Shown: in pieces, positions 45,215 through 54,544 of the stretch
Position numbering within the stretch: the first letter of the stretch is position 1
How the letters are laid out: every line of letters starts with the position of its first letter
From: Pseudomonas sp.
GTDB lineage: Bacteria > Pseudomonadota > Gammaproteobacteria > Pseudomonadales > Pseudomonadaceae
DNA length: 64,000 bases
Direction of reading: 5' to 3'
NCBI RefSeq assembly: GCF_002796985.1
Contig: NZ_PEKX01000016.1
Coordinates: forward strand, 1-64,000
Translations under genes and position numbers: made by a program
The notes under the pieces: model-generated
Databases searched by the model: none
The model's input: only the letters and a program-made list of their open reading frames with translations
What the model was told of the DNA's origin: nothing

Positions 45215-46390
45215 ATGAACCTCCGCACCCTGCTGATCCTTGGCGCGCTGAGCGCCTTCGGGCCCATGGCCATCGACTTCTACCTGCCCAGCTTCCCGGC
45301 GCTGGCGCAGGCCTTCGGCACCGATGTCGAACATGTGCAACTGAGCCTGTCGGCCTACTTCGCCGGCCTGGCCATCGGCCAACTGCTCTATGGCCCGCTG
45401 GCCGACCGCATTGGCCGGCGCATTCCGCTGCTGCTGGGGGTGAGCATCTTCACCCTGGCGTCGCTGGCCTGTGCTTTCGCGCCGACCCTGGAATGGCTGA
45501 TTGGCGCGCGCTTCGTGCAGGCGCTCGGTGGCTGCGCGGGGATGGTCATCTCGCGGGCGGTGGTGCGGGACCTGTGCGACCCGATCGCCGCTGCCAAGGC
45601 GTTCTCGCAATTGATGCTGGTGATGGGATTGGCGCCGATCCTCGCGCCGCTGGGCGGCGGGCTACTGCTCAGCCTGTCCGGTTGGCAGTCGATCTTCTAT
45701 ACCCTGACGGTGTTCAGCGCGTTGGCCGGTGGCGCGATTGCCCTGTGGCTGCCGGAGACCATCCCGGCTGGCCCGCGCCCGCCACTGCGGGGCGCACTGA
45801 AGCAGTACCGCGCGCTGTTCCGCGACCGCTCCTTCATCACCTACGCGCTCACCGGCGGAGTGGCCATCGCCGGGATGTTCTCCTACATCGCTGGCTCGCC
45901 CTTCGTGTTCATCAAACTCTACGGCGTGCCGGTCGAGCACTACGGCTGGATCTTCGGCAGCAACGCGGCGGGCTTCATCCTGATGGCGCAAGTCAACACG
46001 CGACTGCTGCGCTATCGCGGGCCGGGGTTCTGGCTGCGTCGGGCAGTGTGGGTGTACTTCGGCTGCGGCGTTGCGCTGCTGGCGATTACCCTGGCCAAGC
46101 CCGAGCACCTGTGGCCGCTGCTGGTACCGCTGTTCGGCGCCATCGCCAGCCTGGGCTTCCTGCTGCCCAACTCCGCGGCCTGCGCCATGGCCAGCCAGGG
46201 CCGGCATGCCGGGAGCGCGTCGGCGCTGATGGGCAGCCTGCAGTTCACCGTCGCGGCGGGCGCTTCCGCACTGGTCGGAGCCATGCACGACGGCTCGGCC
46301 CTGCCCATGGCGGTGGTCATCACCGTCTGCGGCCTGGTCGCCGCGGTACTTGGTTGGCTGAGCGGGCAGATCAGCGAACGCGCGGCCTGA
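45215..46390 (+). CDS. Bcr/CflA-family MFS drug exporter
   Basis: A 391-residue major-facilitator protein with 12 membrane segments. The first segment MNLRTLLILGALSAFGPMAIDFYLP, with the conserved D in MAIDFYLP, and the motif A loop GPLADRIGRRIPLLLG are diagnostic of the DHA1 Bcr/CflA group. ARFVQALGGCAGMVISRAVVRD is motif C-like. It exports drugs such as bicyclomycin or chloramphenicol, or sulfur metabolites, in relatives. Its stop abuts the stop of the convergent small gene. Confidence 0.9.
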   Translation: MNLRTLLILGALSAFGPMAIDFYLPSFPALAQAFGTDVEHVQLSLSAYFAGLAIGQLLYGPLADRIGRRIPLLLGVSIFTLASLACAFAPTLEWLIGARFVQALGGCAGMVISRAVVRDLCDPIAAAKAFSQLMLVMGLAPILAPLGGGLLLSLSGWQSIFYTLTVFSALAGGAIALWLPETIPAGPRPPLRGALKQYRALFRDRSFITYALTGGVAIAGMFSYIAGSPFVFIKLYGVPVEHYGWIFGSNAAGFILMAQVNTRLLRYRGPGFWLRRAVWVYFGCGVALLAITLAKPEHLWPLLVPLFGAIASLGFLLPNSAACAMASQGRHAGSASALMGSLQFTVAAGASALVGAMHDGSALPMAVVITVCGLVAAVLGWLSGQISERAA

Positions 46391-46567
46391 TCAACTGGCG
46401 CGCTGCACCCGTTCCGGTAGTTGGTGCGGGGCCCTCAGGCGGGCTTCGAGAGTAGCGACGAAACTGCGCGCCTCGAGTTCGCTGCGGAAGCGCACGGCCT
46501 GCTGGTCGAGGCAGACTTCCCACGGTTGGTCTTTGCGGGTACTGGACGGACGGACGAGGATGTTCAC
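46391..46567 (-). CDS. small conserved protein of unknown function
   Basis: A 58-residue basic protein, starting VNILVRPSSTRKDQPWEVCL from GTG 46567. AGGGGTGAG lies eight bases upstream of that GTG, which decides the start; the open frame continues upstream without a ribosome-binding site. It contains one WEV strand, one Cys and a helix (SELEARSFVATLEARLRAP). No known family is evident. It is convergent with the MFS gene, with no bases between the two stops. Confidence 0.6.
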   Translation of the reverse strand: MNILVRPSSTRKDQPWEVCLDQQAVRFRSELEARSFVATLEARLRAPHQLPERVQRAS

Positions 46568-46868
46568 GGTGCTCACCCCTGCGCTGTCAGGTGAAAAGGG
46601 ACCCTCAGTGTAGTCCTGTCCTATGGCGGTAGTAGGTGCGACCTGTGGTCGCCGACACGCGGCGGCCTCGCTCCCGAGGGGCGCCCAGGCCCCGTTCCAG
46701 AGCACGCCAGGCGACAGTGGAGAAGAACGCTCCCGCTTCGCTGAAAAATCCTGAAAAGCAATCGCGCACCGGCCCTGCCGGTACTACGACCAAAGGTTGA
46801 TGGTGGGGTGGCGATCCCCGTCCATACTCGTTGTTCGACCTCGATAACAACAATAAGAGGCACAGACG
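46568..46868. other. intergenic leader upstream of the prpE-like gene
   Basis: A 301-base gap between divergent genes. No open frame with coding character is seen. The left part is GC-rich with an imperfect hairpin around GGTGCGACCTGTGGTCGCC (46634-46652). The right part turns AT-richer (AACAACAATAAGAGGCAC) with GAGGCAC as the ribosome-binding site of the synthetase. TTGATG at about 46797 is a possible -35, but no convincing -10 pairs with it. Confidence 0.5.
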
Positions 46869-48764
46869 ATGAGTTACCGGCAGTCCCACGACCGCTCCAT
46901 CGCGGAGCCTTCCGCCTTCTGGGCCGAGCAGGCCGGCCGCGTGGCCTGGTACCACGCCCCGCAGGACATCCTGCAAGCCCTCCCTGACGGCAGCCATCGC
47001 TGGTTTGCCGATGGCCGCCTGAACACCTGCTACCTGGCCCTCGACCGGCAGATCGAACTGGGCCGCGGCCACCAGGCCGCGCTGATCTACGACTCCCCCG
47101 TGACCCAGATCCAGCAGCGCTTCAGCTACCTGGAGCTGCGCGATGAAGTCGCGCGGCTGGCCGGCGTCCTGCGCGCGCTGGGCGTGGAGAAGGGTGACGG
47201 GGTGATCATCTACATGCCGATGGTGCCGCAGGCAGCCATGGCCATGCTGGCCTGCGCGCGGCTCGGCGCCGTGCACTCGGTGGTTTTCGGCGGCTTCGCG
47301 CCCCACGAACTGGCGCTGCGTATCGATGACGCCAAGCCCAAGCTGGTGCTCACCGCGTCCTGCGGCCTGGAGTTCGAGCGGGTGATCGAATACAAGCCGC
47401 TGGTGGACAAGGCCCTGGAGCTGGCCAGCCACCAGCCGGCCCACGTGCTGGTGCTGCAACGCCCGCAGGCGATGGCCGAGCTGCAGGCCGGCCGCGACCT
47501 GGACTGGCGCGAGAGCCTGGCCCACGCGCAACCGGTCGACCCGGTGGAGGTGGCCAGCGGCGACCCGCTGTACATCATGTATACCTCCGGCACCACCGGT
47601 AAACCCAAGGGCATCGTGCGCGACAACGGTGGTCACGCGGTGGCGCTCAGTTACGCGCTGCCGACCATCTTCGGCCTGCAGCCAGGGGATGTCTGGTGGG
47701 GCGTTTCCGATGTCGGCTGGGTGGTCGGGCACTCGCTGATCGTCTACGGTCCGTTGATGAATGGCTGCACCACGGTGTTCTACGAGGGCAAGCCGGTGCG
47801 CACGCCCGACGCCGGCAGCTACTGGCGGGTGATCGAGGAGCACAAGGTCAACAGCCTGTTCTGCGCGCCGACGGCGATCCGCGCGATCCGCAAGGAAGAC
47901 CCGCAAGGCGAACAGCTCAAACGTCATGACCTGAGCTCGTTGCGGCACCTGTTCCTGGCCGGCGAGAAGCTCGACAGCAGTACCCAGCACTGGCTGGAGG
48001 AGCTTACCGGCAAGCCGGTGCACGACCACTGGTGGCAGACCGAGACCGGCTGGCCGGTGACCGCGCCCTGTGCCGGCCTGGGCGACCACGACCTGCGCGC
48101 TGGCTCCACCAACCGCGCGGTGCCCGGCTATCACGTGCAGGTGGTGGACGACGAAGGCCGGCTGCTGGGCCCCAACGAGCAGGGCTCCATCGTCATCGCC
48201 CTGCCGTTGCCGCCCGGCTGCGCGCAGACGCTATGGAATGACCACCCGCGCTACCTGCAGGCGTACCTGAAGACCTATCCCGGCTACTACCACACCGGCG
48301 ACGGCGGCTATGTCGACGAGGAGGGCTTCGTCTTCATCATGGGTCGCACCGACGACGTGATTAACGTCTCCGGCCACCGCCTTTCCACCGGCGAGATGGA
48401 GGAGTTGCTGGCGTTGCACGAGGCTGTCGCCGAGTGCGCGGTGATTGCCGTGCAGGATGACCTCAAGGGCCATGTGCCGCTGGGACTGGTGGTGCTCAAG
48501 GACGGCGCGCAGGCGACCGAGGCCAACCTGCAGCGCGAGCTGGTGGCGCTGGTGCGCGAGCGCATCGGCGCGCTGGCCTGCTTCCAGCGGGCGGTGGTGG
48601 TCAAACGGCTGCCGAAGACGCGCTCGGGCAAGATCCTGCGCGCCGTATTGCGCAAGATCGCCGACGGCGAGAGCTACGTGCCGCCTTCCACCATCGACGA
48701 CCCGGCCATCCTCGGCGAGATTACCGAGCGCCTTGGCCAGGCCGGCCTGGCCAAGGCTGGCTGA
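46869..48764 (+). CDS. prpE: propionyl-CoA synthetase-like acyl-CoA ligase (PrpE family)
   Basis: A 631-residue AMP-forming acyl-CoA synthetase of the PrpE/ACS group. It activates propionate (or acetate or related acids) with ATP and CoA. Motifs are YTSGTTGKPKG (P-loop), WWQTETGWP (the ACS Trp-Trp-Gln-Thr-Glu motif), YHTGDGGYVDEEGF, and the acetylatable Lys in PKTRSGKILR. The N-terminal ACAS_N domain precedes residue 60. Substrate choice between propionate and acetate rests on resemblance to P. aeruginosa PA3568; the product would feed PrpC. A strong terminator follows. Confidence 0.85.
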   Translation: MSYRQSHDRSIAEPSAFWAEQAGRVAWYHAPQDILQALPDGSHRWFADGRLNTCYLALDRQIELGRGHQAALIYDSPVTQIQQRFSYLELRDEVARLAGVLRALGVEKGDGVIIYMPMVPQAAMAMLACARLGAVHSVVFGGFAPHELALRIDDAKPKLVLTASCGLEFERVIEYKPLVDKALELASHQPAHVLVLQRPQAMAELQAGRDLDWRESLAHAQPVDPVEVASGDPLYIMYTSGTTGKPKGIVRDNGGHAVALSYALPTIFGLQPGDVWWGVSDVGWVVGHSLIVYGPLMNGCTTVFYEGKPVRTPDAGSYWRVIEEHKVNSLFCAPTAIRAIRKEDPQGEQLKRHDLSSLRHLFLAGEKLDSSTQHWLEELTGKPVHDHWWQTETGWPVTAPCAGLGDHDLRAGSTNRAVPGYHVQVVDDEGRLLGPNEQGSIVIALPLPPGCAQTLWNDHPRYLQAYLKTYPGYYHTGDGGYVDEEGFVFIMGRTDDVINVSGHRLSTGEMEELLALHEAVAECAVIAVQDDLKGHVPLGLVVLKDGAQATEANLQRELVALVRERIGALACFQRAVVVKRLPKTRSGKILRAVLRKIADGESYVPPSTIDDPAILGEITERLGQAGLAKAG

Positions 48765-48798
48765 TATCCCACGACGCTGGCCCTGCCGGCGTATTTCC

Positions 48799-48826
48799 AG
48801 GGCCGCACTCGTTGCGGCCCTTTTTT
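48799..48826 (+). terminator. rho-independent terminator of the prpE-like gene
   Basis: GGGCCGCA-CTCGT-TGCGGCCC followed by TTTTTT, 35 bases past the stop. Confidence 0.9.
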
Positions 48827-48902
48827 ATTCGGGCATCGGCGAATAAAGGCTAGTTGCCATCTACGCTAATGGCATCAGGCCTCTATTGGCGGTGTGGTGT
48901 TC

Positions 48903-49337
48903 ATGATCAGTCCTGTCGTCCTCGATGAGGAGGAGCTCGAAGCCCTGCGCGAAGTCACCGCGCGAGCGCCGCGCAAGCCGGTGGTGTTGGTCGTCGATGA
49001 TGACCGGGCAGTGCTGGCCGAGATGCGCGAGCTGATCGAGGGCGCGGACTTCCACTGCCTGACCGCCGGCAGTGCCGCTGAAGCCTTGCGGCGCATCCGC
49101 CGGGACGAGTCGGACATCGACCTGCTGGTGATCGACCTCTGCATGGAGCAGGAGGGCGCGGGGCTGTCGCTGATCCGGGAACTGAACGAGGTTGGCACCT
49201 TCCTGCCGATCATCGTCCTCTCAGGCCAGCCCGACGTACGTGAGGTGATCGAGTCGCTGCGGCTGAGCGTGCTGGATTTCCTGGTCAAGCCGGTGGACCC
49301 GGTGTACTTCCTGGGCCTGCTCAGCCGTTATCTGTAG
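48903..49337 (+). CDS. single-domain response regulator
   Basis: A 144-residue protein consisting of an N-terminal 20-residue extension and one receiver domain. Acidic pocket residues are in VLVVDDDRAVL, the phosphoacceptor Asp in LLVIDLCMEQEGAG, the Thr/Ser switch in IIVLSGQPDV, and Lys in FLVKPVD. There is no output domain and no kinase gene next to it, so it is probably a phosphate shuttle or a protein-interaction regulator. ATG 48903 is chosen; a GTG three codons upstream is possible and the ribosome-binding site is weak for both. Confidence 0.85.
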   Translation: MISPVVLDEEELEALREVTARAPRKPVVLVVDDDRAVLAEMRELIEGADFHCLTAGSAAEALRRIRRDESDIDLLVIDLCMEQEGAGLSLIRELNEVGTFLPIIVLSGQPDVREVIESLRLSVLDFLVKPVDPVYFLGLLSRYL

Positions 49338-49353
49338 GACAGTGCAGCTGGCG

Positions 49354-49442
49354 GTTCGCGAGCAAGAACCAGGCGCCCCCCACGCTCCCACAGTCACACC
49401 CGGTGCTGGGGCGCTGTTCGTAGGAGCGAGCTTGCTCGCGAA
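49354..49442. repeat. REP pair in outward order with an interrupted arm
   Basis: TTCGCGAGCAAG followed by AACCAGGCGCCCCCCA and CGCTCCCAC (49354-49391) precedes a normal GTAGGAGCGAGC arm at 49420-49442. The arms are reversed relative to the other pairs, and the first is interrupted in the same place as at 19008. Confidence 0.75.
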
Positions 49443-49455
49443 CCCGATAACGACG

Positions 49456-50361
49456 TTACAGCGTCTGCGCCTTGAAGGTATCGCACTTGCCCGGCGCGCC
49501 GCTTTCGAAACCGAGCTTGAACCAGCGCACGCGCTGCTGGGACGAGCCGTGGGTGAAGGAGTCAGGCATCACCGTGCCGCGCGCCTGGCGCTGCAGGTGG
49601 TCGTCGCCGATGGCGTTGGCGGCGTTCAGCGCCTCTTCCACATCGCCCGGCTCCAGCCAGTTCAGGCGCTGCTGGGCGTGGTTGGCCCAGACCCCGGCAA
49701 AGCAGTCGGCCTGAAGTTCCTGGCGTACCGACAGGCCGTTGGCGCCCTCCATGCGTGCGCCGCGCTGGCGGGCGGCGTTGATCTTGGCGGAGATGCCCAG
49801 CAGGTTCTGCACGTGGTGCCCGACTTCGTGGGCGATCACGTAGGCCTGGGCGAAGTCGCCGGCGGCGGCGAACTTCTGTTCCATCTCGCGGAAGAAGCCA
49901 AGGTCGAGGTACACGCGGTGGTCGCCCGGGCAGTAGAACGGGCCGACCGCCGAGGAGGCGAAGCCGCAGGCCGAGTTCACTCCGCCGTTGAACAGGATCA
50001 GCTTGGGCTGCTCGTATTGCTGGTTGCTGCGGGCGAAGATCTCGCCCCAGGTGTCTTCTGTATCGCCGAGGATCGAGCGGACGAAGTCCACCTGCGGGTC
50101 GGCGCCGGTAGCCGGCTTGCCCTGCACCGGGCGGCTCGGCGCCTGCTGCTGGGAGACGTCCATCTGGCCGAGCAGCGAGCCGAGGATGGTCATCGGGTCC
50201 TGCCCGGAGAGCAGGCCGATCACCACCACGATGGCCACGCCGCCCAGGCTCAGGCCGCGGCCGCCGATGCGCATGCCTCCGCCACCGCCCATGCCACCAC
50301 CGCCGCTGTCATCGCGGGCATCCACTACATTGTCGCTGCGTCGTCCTTTGCGCCATTGCAT
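49456..50361 (-). CDS. YpfJ-family neutral zinc metallopeptidase
   Basis: A 301-residue protein. The N-terminus is Gly-rich (DDSGGGGMGGGGGMRIGGRG), followed by a membrane segment (LSLGGVAIVVVIGLLSG) and a protease domain with the zincin motif IAHEVGHHVQN and a downstream ligand Glu in QELQADCFAG. Cys residues in NSACGFASSAVGPFYCPGD may pair. Membrane anchoring with the protease outside the cytoplasm is predicted. Substrates are unknown. It is the typical length for COG2321. Confidence 0.9.
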   Translation of the reverse strand: MQWRKGRRSDNVVDARDDSGGGGMGGGGGMRIGGRGLSLGGVAIVVVIGLLSGQDPMTILGSLLGQMDVSQQQAPSRPVQGKPATGADPQVDFVRSILGDTEDTWGEIFARSNQQYEQPKLILFNGGVNSACGFASSAVGPFYCPGDHRVYLDLGFFREMEQKFAAAGDFAQAYVIAHEVGHHVQNLLGISAKINAARQRGARMEGANGLSVRQELQADCFAGVWANHAQQRLNWLEPGDVEEALNAANAIGDDHLQRQARGTVMPDSFTHGSSQQRVRWFKLGFESGAPGKCDTFKAQTL

Positions 50362-50428
50362 GGCGGCATCTCCATCGAACAGGTGGGTTCAGTGTTGTCT
50401 CGGGTGGCGCTGGCCGCCAGCCCGGTCG

Positions 50429-51289
50429 TCAGGCGAAGCGGTGCAGCAGCTCGGCGCGGGCGAGCAATTGCACATCGCCGCCGACGCGGACTTCGTCGTC
50501 CTGGCCGACCTGCACATCCAGTCGGCTGGGACGCCCGGCAAAGCGGCCCTGGGCCAGGTGGAACAGCTCGCCGCGGCGCGCCTTGCCCAATTCCACCAGG
50601 TAGGCGGCGACGGGGCCGGCGGCGCTGCCAGTGGCGACATCCTCGATGATCCCGGCGCCGTCCCAGGTGCGGCCCTCGCGATTATCCACATCCAGCACGA
50701 AAACGAAGGCGGCGTTGAGTTTGGCCAGCTCGGCTGCCAGATCCGTGCGCTGGCGCACGCGGCCCAGCGCTTCGCTGCGCACTGGCAGCAGCAGGTAGGG
50801 CAGGCCGGTGCTGACCACGGCGGCGGGGTAGTCGGCGAGGTCGCTGGCGCTCAGCGAGAAGGCCTCGGCGAACCAGCGGCGTGCGTCGTCGTCGAGCACG
50901 CTGCCAAAGTCGGCGATCCCCTGATTCATCTCGGCGTGGAAACCCGTGCCACGCCGACGCGTGGCAACTTTCACGGCCTTGGCCGGCAGCTCCAGCGTCC
51001 AGTGTTCTTCCTCGCCGCGCTGGTGCAGGTGGTGCAGCAGCGCGGCGGCGCCCAGCACCGGATGGCCGGCGAAGGGCAGTTCCTCCTCGACGGTGAAGAT
51101 GCGCGCCGAATAAGTATCCAGCTCAGCGGAAGGGAACAGGAAGATCGACTCGAACTGGCGCAATTCCTGGGTCAGTGCCAACAGGGTCTGATCGGGAATG
51201 CCGCGGGCGTCGGGGAACACCGCCAGGCCATTGCCGGTGAGCGGTTGGTCGGCGAAGACATCGAGCTGCCAGTACTGTTGCGCGGACAT
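50429..51289 (-). CDS. PhzF-family isomerase/epimerase-like protein
   Basis: A 286-residue PhzF fold protein. LDVFADQPLTGNGLAVFP is the N-terminal signature. The catalytic Glu of PhzF corresponds to the Glu in RQFESIFLF. FAGHPVLGAAALL and EDVATGSAAGPVAAYL are the two substrate-phosphate loops. It is not part of a phenazine operon here, so it is one of the many PhzF-like housekeeping proteins with unknown substrate. It is divergent from alaC. Confidence 0.88.
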   Translation of the reverse strand: MSAQQYWQLDVFADQPLTGNGLAVFPDARGIPDQTLLALTQELRQFESIFLFPSAELDTYSARIFTVEEELPFAGHPVLGAAALLHHLHQRGEEEHWTLELPAKAVKVATRRRGTGFHAEMNQGIADFGSVLDDDARRWFAEAFSLSASDLADYPAAVVSTGLPYLLLPVRSEALGRVRQRTDLAAELAKLNAAFVFVLDVDNREGRTWDGAGIIEDVATGSAAGPVAAYLVELGKARRGELFHLAQGRFAGRPSRLDVQVGQDDEVRVGGDVQLLARAELLHRFA

Positions 51290-51461
51290 GGGCCTCCAGA
51301 TGCCGCCCTTGAGCGGCGCAAAGAAAAACTCGACAGCCAGCCTAGCGAGCTATATGTTCGCCGACAAGAAAGCGCAGGTCACAGCGCCGCGCTTTCCAGG
51401 CCACCGCAGTGGCCGGCGTCGCTCGGACGGTTCCGGGCGCCTACGTTCATCAGAGGACACC

Positions 51462-52679
51462 ATGACTGAACCCCGTTCAGCTCGTCGCTTTGCGCGCATC
51501 GATCGCCTGCCCCCCTACGTCTTCAACATCACCGCCGAACTGAAGATGGCCGCCCGCCGCCGTGGCGAGGACATCATCGACCTGTCCATGGGCAACCCGG
51601 ACGGGGCCACGCCGCCGCACATCGTCGAGAAACTCTGCCAGGTCGCCCAGCGCGAAGACACCCACGGCTACTCCACGTCCCGTGGCATTCCGCGCCTGCG
51701 CCGCGCCATCTCGCACTGGTACCGCGACCGCTACGAAGTGGAGATCGACCCGGAATCCGAAGCCATCGTCACCATCGGCTCCAAGGAAGGCCTGGCGCAC
51801 CTGATGCTGGCCACCCTGGACCACGGTGACACCATCCTGGTGCCCAACCCCAGCTACCCGATCCACATCTATGGCGCGGTGATCGCCGGCGCCCAGGTGC
51901 GCTCGGTGCCGCTGGTGCCAGGGATCGATTTCTTCAACGAGCTGGAGCGGGCGATCCGCGAGTCGATTCCCAAGCCGAAGATGATGATCCTCGGCTTCCC
52001 CTCCAACCCCACCGCGCAGTGCGTGGAGCTGGACTTCTTCGAGCGCGTGGTGGAGCTCGCCAAGCGTTACGACGTGCTGGTGGTGCATGACCTCGCGTAC
52101 GCGGACATCACCTTCGATGGCTGGAAGGCCCCGTCGATCATGCAGGTGCCCGGCGCCAAGGACATTGCGGTGGAGTTCTTCACCCTGTCCAAGAGCTACA
52201 ACATGGCTGGCTGGCGCATCGGCTTCATGGTCGGCAACCCGGAGCTGGTCTCGGCGCTGGCGCGGATCAAGAGCTACCACGACTACGGCACCTTCACCCC
52301 GCTGCAGGTGGCGGCCATCGCCGCACTGGAAGGCGACCAGCAGTGCGTGCGCGACATCGCCGAGCAGTACCAGAAGCGCCGCGACGTGTTGGTGAAGGGC
52401 CTGCACGAAGCCGGCTGGAGGGTGGAGAATCCCAAGGCCTCCATGTACATCTGGGCGAAGATTCCCGAACCCTATGCGCACCTGGGCTCGCTGGAGTTCG
52501 CCAAGAAGCTGCTCAAGGACGCCAAGGTTTCGGTGTCGCCGGGTATCGGCTTCGGCGACTATGGCGACGACCACGTACGCTTTGCCTTGATCGAGAACCG
52601 CGACCGCCTGCGCCAGGCCGTGCGCGGGATCAAGGCGATGTTTAGAGCCGACGGCCTGTTGCCGGCCAAGGCCGAGTGA
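51462..52679 (+). CDS. alaC: alanine aminotransferase AlaC
   Basis: A 405-residue class I/II PLP aminotransferase that makes alanine from pyruvate and glutamate. SMGNPDGATPP is the substrate loop, NPSYPIHIYGA and GFPSNPTAQ are the PLP and Asn sites, and the Schiff-base Lys is in TLSKSYNMAGWRIGF. It closely resembles E. coli AlaC (YfdZ). ATG 51462 has CAGAGGA upstream and homologues begin shortly after it. It is divergent from the PhzF gene and is followed by a terminator. Confidence 0.92.
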   Translation: MTEPRSARRFARIDRLPPYVFNITAELKMAARRRGEDIIDLSMGNPDGATPPHIVEKLCQVAQREDTHGYSTSRGIPRLRRAISHWYRDRYEVEIDPESEAIVTIGSKEGLAHLMLATLDHGDTILVPNPSYPIHIYGAVIAGAQVRSVPLVPGIDFFNELERAIRESIPKPKMMILGFPSNPTAQCVELDFFERVVELAKRYDVLVVHDLAYADITFDGWKAPSIMQVPGAKDIAVEFFTLSKSYNMAGWRIGFMVGNPELVSALARIKSYHDYGTFTPLQVAAIAALEGDQQCVRDIAEQYQKRRDVLVKGLHEAGWRVENPKASMYIWAKIPEPYAHLGSLEFAKKLLKDAKVSVSPGIGFGDYGDDHVRFALIENRDRLRQAVRGIKAMFRADGLLPAKAE

Positions 52680-52698
52680 CACGGCGTGGATAAACGAA

Positions 52699-52724
52699 GA
52701 GGGCGGCCAACTGGCCGCCCTTTT
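52699..52724 (+). terminator. rho-independent terminator of alaC
   Basis: GGGCGGCC-AACT-GGCCGCCC followed by TTTT, 20 bases past the alaC stop; A-rich on the other side, so it may act in both directions. Confidence 0.85.
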
Positions 52725-52842
52725 CGTTTTGGAGTCCCCCACCCCATCCTGCTCGCGGAGCGTTGCCGCGTGGGAACCTGGAGAGTGCCCCGCGCGCCGG
52801 CGCACCAACGCTCAGGGGTGAGGGAAAGCCTCAGTGCGCGTG

Positions 52843-53277
52843 TCAGTGGGCGGGATAATCGGCCAGCACTTCACGCTGGCCGGCCTTGTTCAGGCCGACG
52901 ACCTGGTAGGCGTCGTGCTGGTCGCCCATCTCCATGCCCGGCGAGCCCGTCGGCATGCCCGGTACGGCAGCGCCGACCAGGTCGGCGCGCTCGCGCAGCT
53001 TGAGCACATCGGCCGCCGGCACGTGGCCTTCGACGAACTTGCCGTCGATCACGCCGGTGTGGCACGAGCCCATGCTGTATGGCACGCCAAGTTTGGTCTT
53101 CACGGCACTCATGTCCGCCTCGACGTGGTCGTTGACGGTGAAGCCGTTGCTTTCCAGGTGCTTGATCCAGTCCTTGCAGCAGCTGCAGTTGGCATCGCGG
53201 TGCACGTCAATGGTCAGCGGCTCGGCGGCCTGGGCGGCGCCGGCGACAAGGGCGGTGAGCAGAAACAGGATGCGCAT
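52843..53277 (-). CDS. DUF411 periplasmic metal-binding protein
   Basis: A 144-residue exported protein. The signal peptide is MRILFLLTALVAGAAQAAE. The mature part has the DUF411 pattern: a Cys cluster in HRDANCSCCKDW, GSCHTGVIDGKFVEGHVPAADV, and GMPTGSPGMEMGD, Met-rich. Relatives occur in copper- or silver-resistance clusters, so periplasmic Cu or Ag binding is likely. No other metal gene adjoins it here. ATG 53277 gives the signal peptide; the long upstream frame is not coding. Confidence 0.88.
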   Translation of the reverse strand: MRILFLLTALVAGAAQAAEPLTIDVHRDANCSCCKDWIKHLESNGFTVNDHVEADMSAVKTKLGVPYSMGSCHTGVIDGKFVEGHVPAADVLKLRERADLVGAAVPGMPTGSPGMEMGDQHDAYQVVGLNKAGQREVLADYPAH

Positions 53278-53478
53278 GGTTGGAGCCTTAGAAGTTCGGA
53301 CGCGACCGAGCATACTCCCGAGCCCCTCCAGCCCCCACCCGCCGTTTGTTTCCCCATATGACGCGGGCGTCGAACTTGCTGCGCCGTGCGGGGTCTTTAG
53401 CTGATCGGTGGTGCGTCCGCGACTCCCTGTCGCAGGGGTGGACGCTCGGCAATGGCTGCATGGCCAAGGAGAAATCGG

Positions 53479-53943
53479 ATGCTCTTCGCCCGTCTCGTCC
53501 TGCTCCTCCAGGCCCTGGTCTGGGGTGGCTTGGGACTGCTCTACTGGATTCGACCTTATGAGATGGCCAACCTCAGCGGGATGCTGCTGATGGAGCCGTC
53601 CTCGGTGAGCGACGCCCGCGTGTTCTACGGCGGCCACCAATTCGCCCTCGCGCTGTTCCTTGTGTTTGCCCTGCGCCGTCGCCGGCTGGTGCGCCCGGCG
53701 CTGATTCTGGTGATCCTGGTGCAGTTGACCCTGACGCTGTCGCGCCTGCTGATCGCCTGGACCGAGGGCGGCATGGAGTGGGACGCGCAACTGGCCGGTG
53801 TGGTCTATCGCGGGGTGATCTCGGCATTGGCGATCTTCGCCCTCTATTGGTTGGAGCGGCAGTCGCGCCAGCGCCAGCGTCAGGTAGTGGTGCGCGAGGA
53901 AGAAGAGCCGGAAGCGCGCAAGGCGGATTTCGAAGGCTTGTGA
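53479..53943 (+). CDS. DUF4345-type membrane protein
   Basis: A 154-residue inner-membrane protein with four hydrophobic segments (about 5-24, 48-65, 70-90 and 108-124) and a charged cytoplasmic tail (REEEEPEARKADFEGL). RPYEMANLSGMLL and VSDARVFYGGHQFALALFL, with its Asp-Arg and Gly-Gly pair, match the DUF4345 pattern. The function is unknown. ATG 53479 has AAGGAGA eight bases upstream. Confidence 0.78.
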   Translation: MLFARLVLLLQALVWGGLGLLYWIRPYEMANLSGMLLMEPSSVSDARVFYGGHQFALALFLVFALRRRRLVRPALILVILVQLTLTLSRLLIAWTEGGMEWDAQLAGVVYRGVISALAIFALYWLERQSRQRQRQVVVREEEEPEARKADFEGL

Positions 53944-54103
53944 GTTCGGGTTATTTGTACCTTTTATGAAGTCATTCAGACCGCCTTGTCTTGCGGTCAT
54001 TTGAACCTCTTTATTTATTAAGTGATTGAATTTAATCGGGTTTCTATCTGGCACGAATCCTGAAATGGTCTAGCGGCCCTTTCAAGATTCAATGGAGAAA
54101 CCC

Positions 54104-54442
54104 ATGCGTGAAGTTATTGCGTTGTGCAGCATGCTGCTGTGTGCGTCGGCCCTGGCGGACGAAGTCATTTCCGAGGTGCCCGACAATACCGTCGGTGGTG
54201 GTTTCGGTGCCGGCTCCGGCGTGCTGCTGGGCGGTGCGCTGGGCGGGCCGGTTGGCGCGTTGGTCGGTGCCGCCGTGGGTGCCTTCGGCGGCGCCGAAGC
54301 CCAGGAGGCCACTGGTAGCAGCGGGCACTCCTATGTCGTGCGGGACGCCCAGGGCTATGAGCGCACCGTGCGCTCGCCCAACGCCGAATTCCAGGTGGGT
54401 CAGCAGGTGGCCGTCAGCGGCGACCGGCTCAAGCCGCGGTAG
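54104..54442 (+). CDS. small exported glycine-zipper protein
   Basis: A 112-residue protein. The signal peptide is MREVIALCSMLLCASALA. It is followed by a glycine-zipper stretch (GGGFGAGSGVLLGGALGGPV), an outer-membrane-associated motif of the SlyB/17-kDa antigen type, but with no lipobox in the right place. The C-terminal 45 residues (YVVRDAQGYERTVRSP) look like a small beta unit. ATG 54104 is preferred over ATG 54092 because GGAG lies inside the latter's codons at the right distance. The upstream 160 bp is AT-rich. Confidence 0.75.
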   Translation: MREVIALCSMLLCASALADEVISEVPDNTVGGGFGAGSGVLLGGALGGPVGALVGAAVGAFGGAEAQEATGSSGHSYVVRDAQGYERTVRSPNAEFQVGQQVAVSGDRLKPR

Positions 54443-54544
54443 CACTGCCGATGAGCGGGCGCCATGGAATGCCGAGGCCAGGCGAAGGTGCCCCGCTGTC
54501 GTGCTATCGTATTGATTTCGCGGTAGAAGCAAGGCGGAGCCAGC

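Noticed and set aside
54049..54063. TGGCACGAATCCTGA as a second sigma54 promoter
   Set aside because: It matches the -24 half, but the -12 element would be GA, not GC, at the required spacing, and no sigma54 activator site is visible near it.
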